Source of the DNA: Budorcas taxicolor
Lineage: Eukaryota; Chordata; Mammalia; Artiodactyla; Bovidae
DNA: 64,000 nucleotides
Direction: 5' to 3'
NCBI RefSeq assembly: GCF_023091745.1
Contig: NC_068910.1
Location: 129,969,170-130,033,169 of the forward strand
Shown here: positions 35,001 through 47,000 of the stretch, in pieces
Numbering within the stretch: the stretch's first letter is position 1
Layout of the letters: each line of letters begins with the position of its first letter
Position numbers and translations under genes: made by a program
The notes under the pieces: generated by a model
Told to the model about the DNA's origin: nothing
Databases searched by the model: none
The model's input: only the letters and a program-made list of their open reading frames with translations

Positions 35001-38000
35001 CCTGCATTGTGGGAGAACCAGGTTCGATCCCTGGATCGGGAAGATCCCCTGGAGAAGGAAATATCAAACCACTCCAATACCCTTGCCTGGAAAATCCCGT
35101 GGATGGAGTAACCTGGTAGGCTACAGTCCATGAAGTCGCAGAGAGTCGGACATGACTGAGCAACTTCACTTTTCACTTTTGCTTTGACTTTACGAACTAT
35201 AAAAGCTAGCTTTCAATTCTTGTTGACCTTGAAAATTAGCACCATACCCTCTGATTGTACCAAATTCTATCTCTCAAGGATTTCTCTTGCCTTGGGTTTA
35301 TACCTTAACTGTTTGTGCTTCTCACTGTCCTTAATCTCTGGATACTCTGATTTACTTTATGGCTTCAATTATCATCTATATGTTGTCGATTGTCATATCA
35401 AAATTTCTAATCTTAAATTGCACTTTTGAGCTCTCAGAAGTTATAATGCTGCTGCTGCTAAATCACTTCAGTTGTGTCCAACTCTCTGCAACCCCATAGA
35501 TGGAAGCCCACCAGGCTCCCCCATTCCTGGGATTCTCCAGGCAAGAACACTGGAGTGGGTCACCATTTCCTTCTCCAATGCACGAAAGTGAAAAGTGAAA
35601 GTGAAGTCCTGCTCAGTCGTATCTGACTCTTAGTGACCCCATGAACTGCAGCCTACCAGGCTCCTCCGTTCATGGGATTTTCCAGGCAAGAGTACTGGAG
35701 TGGGGTGCCATTGCCTTCTCCGAGAAGTTGTAATAAGTTGACTTCTAATAAATCCATTTTGAAGGGCAGTGGATTCAGATATCTAAAGCAACTTGATATC
35801 TTTCTCCCACAAAGAAAAACAAACTTGTTCTTCCTCTTTGTTTTGGTAAATAGTATCCTTGTTCAGTTAAGTCAGATCTTTGTGTTGATGTCCATTAGTC
35901 AAAGACCATCAGGTATATGCTCACAGTAAACAAAATCAAGTTTGTTGATGCTTTCTGCAGCAAGAAAGCCACACACCATAGGGAGCCATGTGGTGACTCA
36001 GCATGACTTTGCTAAACAAACTTAGAGAATATGGGCTTTTGTTAGATAATTTTGGGGAGGATTCAGGTAATTGGAGAAGATTTGCTGTGGATTAGGTACT
36101 GTCAAGAAGTGAGGCTAAGGGACTTCCCTGGTGGTTCAGTGGTTGGGACTTTTCCTTCCAATGCGGGGGTGTGGGTTCAAGCCCTGGCTGGGGATCTGGG
36201 ATCCCACATGCCTTGTGGCTAAAAAACCAAGGCATAAAATAGAAGTAGTATTTAACAAATTCAATAAAGAGTTTAAAAAAAGATAAGAAGTGAGTCTACT
36301 TCTTTGATTGGATATCTTAATAAATCTTATCCCAGAAGTGAGATGACCAGGCTGAGGCTAAAACTATAATTGGTAAAGAAGCAGCAGTCACTTGTGTTAC
36401 CTAGAATTTTCTTTTTTAGTGGTTGTGCAGACCTTGCCTTTATCTGTATTCAGACAGACACAAATTGACTTGGTTTTGCCTCACTTCCATCGTGGTTTCA
36501 GAGAACCTTTTATCTGATGTTGGTGATCTGTGGATTCCATTTGTCAGAAAAGCTCCACAATCTAACATATGAGTGCTGGGCTACTTCTTAGCTATGAGAG
36601 GCTGTTTTCTCTTTTTTATTTGTTTGGAATAGATGTAGATGATGAGATAGCATCTGGATAGCAGGAAGATGGATTACGAGTATTTAGACAGGGTTTATGA
36701 GCAAAGAATTTACATGTGATTGGATATTTTATGTGTGAGAGGCAGTAGAGAAACTTATTCTGTTGGAAATATATCAGTAGAGCCTACTGTTAATGTTGAA
36801 GCAGAGATGTCTAGATGGTTTATTCTTTATTAGGGGAAGTGGGGTTGAGGGTGGGGTTATATATCAATCATATATTAGGCTTTTTAAAAGGAAATGTTTT
36901 ACATATTTACTGTGTGCCAGACACTTAAGTGCTTAGGTGATCACACTTAAGTGATCTCTGTTAATCTCTTGGGTTGATTGGGTTAGAAAGGAAGGATGGC
37001 TATCCCTGGCATTTGAGAGTCAGAACCAAACTGGAGGTCTGAGTTGGGCCAGTGGTATGAAGTAATGTTTAAGAGTATGAGTTTCATCATAATAGGTTGG
37101 ATTTGAATCCTGCCATCACCTCCCAATTAGTAGTGATAAGATTTTTTGAAAGTTTCCTAACCTCTTAGAATCTCTGTATTGTACAGATTTAAATGAGCAC
37201 TAATAATAATACCATCTTCAGATGATTGGCTATAGTTGGCACTTAGTAAACACTGGGTATACAATAGCTGCTGTTACTGCGTTTCTCTTGTTGGCTGTGT
37301 GCCTTTGGACAAATCATAAAACTCATATCCTCAGTTCTGACATCATTTTACAGGGTTGGTATAGGGATCAAAAAGTGTACATGGAAGTACTTTAGAAAGA
37401 AAGCACTTATATACAATAAAATAGATGTTAATGTATATTGTCTCTCAAGTGTTTGAATTTACTTGAAAAGTAAAGGACTGTGGTTGGGTTTTGATGTTTC
37501 TGGATCAAGTTATTTGGATCTTGAATGTTAGGATGAGAAATTTCAGTTTGATGCTGTGGACTTTAGAGGTTCAACTATCAGACAGATTTCAGAGTAGGAG
37601 GATTAGATTAAGAAAACAGTGGCCTAGGAACTTGGAATTGGAAAGATAGAGCCTAAAGGTTCAAAGACCAGATCTAGGAAGCTAAATTTCAGGCTAAGTG
37701 GATAATGGTGCCCCACATAGGTGAAATGATAGTAGAAGTGAAAAATCTGAGGTATTTCTAAAGAATTACAATTTAATTACAAGTTGAAATTATAATTAAG
37801 CTGAAGTTGAAGCTATAGATATAAAAACAACACAGGCTTCTTGAACTTTAAATTTGAAAATGGATTGGTCTCATCTATTCCAGTTGAGCTATTTCAAATC
37901 CTAAAAGATGATGCTGTGAAAGTGCTGCACTCAATATGCCAGCAAATTTGGAAAACTCAGCAGTGGCCACAGGACTGGAAGAGGTCAGTTTTCATTCCAA

Positions 38001-41000
38001 TCCCAAAGAAAGGCAATGCCAAAGAATGCTCAAACTACCGCACAATTGCACTCATCTCACACGCTAGTTAAGTAATGCTCAAAATTCTCCAAGCCAGGCT
38101 TCAGCAATATGTGAACCATGAACTTCCAGATTTTCAAGCTGGATTTAGAAAAGGCAGAGGAACCAGAGATCAAATTACCAAAATCCGTTGGATCATCGAA
38201 AAAACAAGAGAGTTCCAGAAAAACATCTATTTCTGCTTTATTGACTATGCCAAAGCCTGTGACTGTGTGGATCACAATAAACTGTGGAAAATTCTGAAAA
38301 AAATGGGAATACCAGACCACCTGACCTGCCTCTTGAGAAATCTGTATGCAGGTCAGGAAGCAACAGTTAGAACTGGACATGGAACAACAGACTGGTTCCA
38401 AATAGGAAAAGCCGAGTACGTCAAGGCTGTATATTGTCACCCTGCTTATTTAACTTACATGCAGAGTACAGCATGAGAAATGCTGGGCTGGAAGAAGCAC
38501 AAGCTGGAATCAAGATTGCCGGGAGAAATATCAATAACCTCAGATATGCAGATGACACCACCCTTATGGCAGAAAGTGAAGAGGAGCTAAAAAGCCTCTT
38601 GATGAAAGTGAAAGAGGAGAGTGAAAAAGTTGGCTTAAAGCTCAACATTCAAAAAACGAAGATCATGGCATCTGGTCCCATCACTTCATGGGAAATAGAT
38701 GGGGAAACAGTGGAAACAGTGTCAGACTATTTTTTTGGGCTCCCAAATCACTGCAGATGATGACTGCAGCCATGAAATTAAAAGATGCTTACTCCTGGGA
38801 AGGAAAGTTATGACCAACCTAGACAGCTTATTAAAAAGCAGAGACATTACTTTGCCAACAAAGGTCTGTCTAGTCAGGGCTATTCCAGTAGTCATGTATG
38901 GATGTGAGAGTTGGATTATAAAGAAAGCTGAGCGCCGAAGAATTGATGCTTTTGAACTGTGGTGTTGAAGACTCTTGAGAGTCCCTTGGACTGCAAGGAG
39001 ATCCAACTAGTCCATCCTAAGTGAGATCAGTCCTGGGTGTTCATTGGAAGGACTGATGTTGAAGCTGAAGCTCCAATACTTTGTCCACGTGATGTGAAGA
39101 GCTGACTCACTTGAAAGACCCTGATGCTGGGAAAGATTGAAGGCTGGAGGAAAAGGGGACAACAGCGCATGAGATGGTTGGATGGCATCACCTACTCAAT
39201 GGACATGAGTTTGGGCAAACTCTGGGACTTGGTAATGGGCAGGGAGGCCTGGCCTGCTGCAGTCCATGGGGTTGCAAAGAGTCCGACTGAACTGAACTGA
39301 GTTAGATGTAAGTAGTAAGTTTGAAGAAATAGCCTTAATGGCAATGTACAGAATTACTGGAGACTTTCGGTTTTAGGTATTTATTTGGCTTTCCCCATAA
39401 TGTAGACTCAAGTGTATACAGTGCAAAAAGAAAAGTGTTGATTTTAGGCTACAGGTCTCAGTGGAGCTGTAAAGAATTTGATTTTAAGTTAAAATAAGTA
39501 TAAATGTGTTAGAAATGTTATGATTAAAATCTGCTGTAGTTAGGGGTGAAATTACTTGAAATGCTTCAAAAAATGATAGATGAATAGATATATGATAAGT
39601 CAACAATAGAAAAATGTTAATTTTAAAATCTCGGTGGGCACAGAGATGTTCACTGTAAACTTCTTTAATCTTTTGAATATTTTTGAAAGCTTTAATAATA
39701 AAATGTTGGAAGAAGAGTGGAGATATATACTGTTTGCTAAAGGCTAGTCTTTGTGTGCCCTGACTTAAGACTTTTATTTTCTCTGTAGGAACTTTCCGCT
39801 GTACCTTTTGCCAGACAGAGGTAGAAGAAGATGAATCAGCAATGCCTAAAAAAGATGCACGCACACTTTTGGCAAGGTTTAATGAACAAATTGAGCCTAT
39901 TTATGCCTTGCTTCGAGAGACAGAGGATGTAAACTTGGCCTATGAAATACTTGAACCAGAACCTACAGAAATTCCAGCCCTGAAACAGAGGTGAGTATAG
40001 GCTCTGTACTCTTACCAAGAATACCTTTAAGCTCGCCGTCTTTTTAACCGCCTGTACTTTGGAGAACAGGTAAGTAATTTACTAGGAGACTAAAAACTAT
40101 AAGATTAAGTGGATTCTAAGCTCTGTCACACTTGTTGTATTAACTTGTGCCTTTGATGAAATTTGTTTGTACTAAATGCGGAACAGTGTGGGCCTTAGGA
40201 AAAAATCTTTAAATAGGTTTGATTTTAAGTACTCAATCAGCTTGGGCCTGCTGCAACTCTTCTAATTGTTGGTTAGTCCCAAACTGGTTCTGCCTCTTGG
40301 GAAAATCTGAATTTTTGCCTAGTCAAGTTCTGAAGCCTGAAGTTCTTTAAGAAATACAGCAATCACTTTTTAAATTTGTATTTGAAGCATTCTAACCACA
40401 CTTTTCTTGCCTTCCTTAGCTTTCAGTGCAACTTTCTTGAGAGTGAAGTATAAGTGGGTGTTACCTATGGGTTAATACTCCTTTCTATGGCTCTCTGTTT
40501 TTATCAGTGTATCCTAATGTTTGAATTGTAGAGGCAGCCTTCATTTTGTCATGCTGTAAAAAGCAGTTTATCTTCTTCTTTGAAAAGCATAAACAAGAAT
40601 TGAGATCAGGGAGTGCTCTCCTATTATACCCTTTTTCTTTCTTCTTTCCAGTTTCAAGCTGATGGCTTAGAGTTTATACACATCTACTCCATTCCATAGA
40701 ACCCAATAGTCCAAATTGTATGGATTTTGGGAGCACTCTTAGTATTTTATGTTTTCTGGTACAGATGTTGCTGAAAAGCCAGTTATGGGCAATTCTGAGC
40801 AAATTGAATTTCATTTTGGTGGCTAAAAACAATCTAATTATATAGAAGGTTTTGTATCTATACAAATCAATGTGAATTTTCTTTCCTAGCATATGTGTCA
40901 GTTACAATGCCTCTATCTGTAATAATAGAACACCAATTAGAAGTAGCTTGAACAGTAAGAAAAACATTCTAGCATAACCAAAAGTCCTTAGGTAGCACAG

Positions 41001-44000
41001 CTCAGAATTAATTTCACAGCTCAATTACATCTTCAAGGATCTAGATTTGTTCCATATTTACTCTGCTGAACTCAGCCTGTTGGTTGTCCTCTTGGGACGA
41101 CCAGGGGAGCTAGCTAAGATGGCCATGTCTTTCTAGGTATCACATATAAATGAAAATGTTCAAGTGCAGAAAATGGGACCATCCCTTCCTTGTGTCCTGT
41201 TTTAAGATGTAAGAAAGCTTTCTCAGAGGGCCACCTTCATCCTGCTGTATCCACCAATGTCGCACTGGCCAGAATTGCTTATTTGCTTATTTCTAAACCA
41301 GCATCTCACAAAGAAAATGAGATCACATGATTGATGCTTAGACTGGTTAAGGTTTACCTCCTAGGACTAAGTAAGGTCCCAGAGTCCTTTGAAGCAAATA
41401 GCCATCAGTACTTGAATAAAATCGATAAACAAAGGAGAGGAGCCATAATTGATAGGCAGCCAGCATCATCCACATTACAGATAGCCTTTTCTTACTGGTT
41501 GTTGGTCTCTTATCAAGAATTTATTTGTTATATCTTTTTCTGTGCATTTAAATAATACTGCAACCCTGTCAGAATAGCCCGTGAGGGAAATTTGTTTTAC
41601 AAAAATACATACATTTTAAGCGTATGGCTTATTTTATATTGAAGTGTTTTAGACATTTTCTCTGATTGCTTTCTGTACAGTGTATAATATTAATACTGTT
41701 TGTGAATTATACTTGTGTTTCCTCCTCTAAATATAGTTTATCTTGTTTATTAAGATCCTTCCCCACTGTAGTAATGTTCATTCACCACCACCATTGGCAT
41801 TCTACCTCTATTGTTCCACACTTACCACAGTCCATCTCCCATTCCAGGACCTTTACTTAGGTATCCCTCAGTCCATGCTGGCGATAAGTCTGAGCAACGA
41901 GAGAGGCCTAACAGCAGCTCAGTATATCAGAGCACCTGCTCCTCGTTAGGAGTGATGGAAATACTAATCAAAAAAGAGGCCACTCAACAGCTTGGTCAAT
42001 AAGAAGAAAGGGGGAAATGAAGGCAGGCAAGAAAGATAGAATGGGGTACTTGGACTTCCAGCCAGAACAAAATACAATCACTTCTACATAGTTAGGAACA
42101 AGACTGTTAAGAGCTAGGTTAGAAGGTGTTACTCTGGCTAAGGTGGCCTCACCATCATTTGACAAGCTCCGCTGCTTGTATCCAACATCCTGGAAGTCGT
42201 GTTTATTCAAGTTTTCTGTACTGTAGGCTTTATTTCAGAGCACAACAGTTTTGTAGTAGCCACCCTGCCCCAGCACAAGAAAAGGAAAACATCAATAGAG
42301 TGGTGTGGGAGTACACAGACAATAGTAATGCATTATTTTGTTTAAAAAATTGGTGGCATGATTGTTTGTTTGGCTCCTGTAACCAATTAATTCTAGTTAA
42401 GCCCTAGAACAGGAACCAGAGGCTGCCTCTGCAAAACTGCCAGTAGATTTAACCCAAGAACTACTGATGAACAGTTCCAGCCTTTCAGCAAGTTGACCCA
42501 CTGGTGATATTTAGTTTTTCTGTCCTTCCTAAATGGAATTTCTTGCCAGTAACCTCTCCTTTTCCATCATATCTTACTTAACACTCACCTTAAAAATCTT
42601 TAAAAATTTAGTTTTGAAATAATATTCTTCCCTCATCCCTGAGTAAGAGTTATATCTTTTAAAAATTCTACAATTGTTTAAGTAATGTAAAAGGATTCAA
42701 AACTAAATTGTCACTTTGGTCATCTTTAAGTGAAATGTGTACATTCTCTCCATAGGAGAAATTTAAGCATGCAGAAGAAGTAAATTCTGTTTTCTCTCAC
42801 CTGGATTTTCTTTAGTGTCACATTTGCTGATGATTTGACTGTATATTTGGTGAAGATATAAATAAAATCTGTGTAGTCAATTCTCCATGCTTAAAAATAT
42901 CTTTTAAAAAATTCTTCCAAATTTAATAATTTAACTTGTGGCCAAATCTTTTCTGCCTCACACCAAAGTAAAACCAATCTTGAGTTTCTGTAATCGAGTA
43001 ATGAAAACAAAAGACCTTTTAAAAGTAGTCTTATATTCACATTTATTTGAATTGTCCTACCGAAAGTACTGAACACTTACTAACCTTCAGAAGATAGTCT
43101 TCAGAGTTAATGCTAAAGATACAGCGTAGCTGACAACTATGTGTTCAAGATGATATGGAGAAATAGTAGCTTCAGAAAGACTGAGTGGATCATTTAAGAT
43201 TCTGGGTGAAGGAGCAACAGGACAGGATGGAGTTGGCCAAGTCAGAACTAGAGAAACATTGAGTGGGTGGAGAAAGACAGAAAAGGCATCTGGCTAACTC
43301 AGGGAGATGCATGTGGGCGCAGACAGGCTCAGCACAACAAGGTAAGACTATTAGCTGAAGATAGAAGAGACATTAAAAGGAGTTAAGGAGACAACTGGGT
43401 GAGAGAGGAGAGACTCAGAATGTAGAGTAAGCATAGAAACATGAAAACGCAGATCAGGCTAAGAGAGAAGGGAAGACTGAATGCTTGAGAGAGACCAGCT
43501 TTTAAAAAGATGACTTACATCAGACTAAGTAGAGTCATATTATAGTGAAAGCAACAACACAACCTTTTAGAAGACAACATGGAAGCGAGAAAAGGAATGA
43601 AGAACAGATATGGATTAAGTTGAGATCGACATTGTAAATAATGCAAAAACATTAGAATGAATGCAGAAAGGAATAAAAGCTAGAAGGAAACCAGTTATTT
43701 GCATCTGTAACAAAAGACTTTAAACTATAGCAAGACAGGTAGATGGATTGGGTACAGAGAGATGCCTCGTAGACCTAAACTCAGAGTGAGTGAGAAGATA
43801 ACTAATAAGTTTGTGGGAAAGAATGATGTACAAAGCAGCCCTGGTACAGCTAAGGGCAGTAGTTAGAAGGCATGGATTAAGTGACCAGATCAGCATGGTT
43901 TGTACAGCTAGAGAGGGTACATTTATTTATTTTTTTCTTTTGAGGGAAAAAGTGGCAGTGGGTCTGTAGATATCCAGAGGCAAGGAGGTATGAGATGAAA

Positions 44001-47000
44001 CCAAGATTACCTCCAGAGAAACATAGTGTTCTCAGGAAGAGGTGTAATGAGCCAATCAGATACACGGACCACAGTATATATCAGTTGCTCAGTCATGTCC
44101 AACTCTTTGCAACCCCCATATATATCAGACAAGTCTTAATTAATTGTGAGACAAAAAAGTTAAGCAGATGTAAGTGGGCCCAGGAAGAAATGAGGAGCAA
44201 TGGAGTAAGCAGACAGGAAGGAGGAGCAAAGAGAAGGAAAAATAGTGAGTGGCGTCTGAGAGAAGTGGTACAGAACTTAAAGACAAATGAAGTATTGCTT
44301 AGGCTCAGAACGAGAAAGGGTACTGCACAGGAGACAGTTCAGGATCCATGGGAAAATTTTAGGGAAAAAATAGCAGAGAAGTTAGAGAAATGTGGAGCAA
44401 GGGAATCAGTAGACATGGAAAAGAACACAGCAAAAGGTATGGAGAAAGATATAGGGCAGGTACTAAGTGAGCAGGTAATTCATGAAACATGGAGATAATT
44501 TATGGACTAAAACAGAGTTGTCTAAACAGAAAGGGAGGGAGAGTCATGCATAGATGTTGATGCAGAAAGCATCAGTAGCAGGCAAAGAAAGATAAGGTGT
44601 GAGCTTAGACACAGAAAATCAGGTATATTCAAAAGAGTTTGGAGCAGATTGAAAGTAAAACAAGCAGAAGGAGCAGCAGAAAGACTAAAACTTAACAGAG
44701 ATGAGGAAACATTAAGTGACTAGAGAAAAATAAGGAGTGATCTGGCCTGAAGCGTGGGTCTTCCCTGGTGGCTCAGTGGTAAAGAATCTGCCTGCCAATG
44801 CAGGAGACACAGGTTCGATCCCTGGTCCGGAAAGATCCCACATGCCACGGAGCAGCTAAGCCTGTGGGCCACAACTGTTGAGCCTGCGTGCCCCAGCTAC
44901 TGAGCCCACGTGCTGCAACTACTGAAGCCCTCAGGCCCTGAAGCCTGTGCTCCGCGACAAAATAAGCCACTGCAATGAGAAGCCCTTGCACTGCAATGAA
45001 GAGTAGTCCTTGCTCACTGCGACCAGAGAAAAGCCCGTGCAGCAGTGAAGACCCATCACAGCCAAAAATAAATACATTATTTTTTTTTAAAAAAATCATG
45101 GCTAGTAGAGGTAAAAAGCTAAACAAAATAGACTCAGAAATAGATTATGGTTGCCTTGGAGTAGAAATAATGGTTGGAGCTGGATATGGAGAGTCAGTGT
45201 AGGTGCAGAAATGGAGAGATACAACTTGACAGAAAAGAGGCCAATCTCTGCATGAAGATTTGCCTTATTTGGTGAGTTGCAGAAGAACATTGATTCTGAG
45301 TTGAAGTCTGGCTTTGTAGAATATTTTTTTAGTTTCTCAGCACAGGAAAGACAGGGAAAAGCCTATAGAACTACTTTGAATTTTTCTGCATTCAGCTGAA
45401 AAGATGCTTCTAAAAATATAACATGTGTTTTGTTTTAAAACAAAGTTCTCATCAAAGATTTTACTGGCAGAGAGTTTTGCCAGACTAGTGTCTTTAAGTG
45501 GTCTATGTTACTATATCTTTCTCTCCTCTCACTAAGTATATTTATTGAAACATCTTAATCTATCCAACCTCAAGCGTTTGTACACACCAGAGGATTCAGA
45601 GTTTAAGGAACTTAAATATAAATATGATGTGTTCTTCTAACCAATGTAAGCTTCACCCAGAGGTGTAAGAACAAATTCTCAGAATTATTAAAGCATGTGT
45701 ACATGATCACATTTATATGTAATGCTTCAGTAACCACTTCCCCAGCTGCCCTTCTTTTCCTGCACTAAGCCTTCAAGTTTTCTTCTTTCTTTCCTCCTCT
45801 GATCTTTTTATGTAGCAAGGACCGTGCAGCATCTGCTGCTGGAGCTGCTGGCCTGGCAGGTGGGCACCACCGGGAAGCGTGGACCACCAAGGGTCCCTCC
45901 TATGAGGACTTATACACTCAGAATGTTGTCATTAACATGGATGATCAAGAAGATCTTCATCGAGCCTCACTGGAGGGGAAATCTGCCAAAGAGAGACCTA
46001 TTTGGTTAAGAGAGAGCACTGTCCAAGGAGCATATAGTTCTGAAGAGATGAAAGAAGGTAAGAGTAGAAGTTAGTAAGATGAATATGTCTTGAGTTCAGT
46101 AGAAAATAAACTTGACTTGGTAAGAAATTTTGCCTGGGCAATTCTTAGTTTTATTGAAAACCATTCCCCATCTGTTTATAAAACAGTTGCCTTATAGCAG
46201 AAAGTAAATTGAGCAATAAGCAGTAAAACCAACCAGTATTCTTGTATTAGCCTTTAACTTAATTGAAATAACAGAGACTTTTTAAATCCCTGTTTTTAGA
46301 TTTGAGAAATTATCATTGTTTTGTCTTAATTTCTTGCAAAAGTACTCTTGTATGCAAAGTGGCCAAATTCATCTCTTCTTTAATCTTCTGTTGCCTTTTT
46401 ACATGCATTTTTATTTCTTTGAATTGGGAGCCTTAACTATATACTAGCCCAAACTTTTTATGTTGCCTCCTCATAAGTAAAAAGGAGTTGTGCTGCTTGA
46501 AATACATAAAAGATACCACATGAATAAAGAACAAGTATCTCACCGTCCAAGAAGATTGACAGAACTTTATACCAGAAGGTTTTAGAAATCTCTGTGAGCC
46601 CTGAAGTGTTAACAATTGCATAATAATCAGAAGTTTGAGAGCTGCACCATTTTACTTTATAAATTTTAGTCTCAAATTACTGGATTTAGAGACTTTGGAT
46701 GATGATGGTTTAGGAGTAGGTAGGAAATGGGAGGCTAAAACTGGATAAATATTACTCAGAAACTGGGAAACAGGGTTGAAATAGGGAGTCTGTACCTCTA
46801 ATCAGATTTCATTAGTATTATAACCTACCTGCCCCTACTCCTAGGTTATGTATCATTGCCAATGTATCACTGAGTCTGGTTCTTTAATGCTGAAGAATCA
46901 TCAGTAACTAAAAACCACTTGTTTACTTTTTTCCTAACTGCTTTCTCCTTCATAATTAGCATTTCTTTTACTAAGAATGTATGCTAAGAATTGTAAGAGT

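Noticed and set aside
43995..44498. Open frame of 167 codons in GTF2E1 intron 3
   Set aside because: It crosses a SINE remnant and lies in a purine-rich tract with few stops. The composition explains its length, and no splice sites or familiar motif support it.
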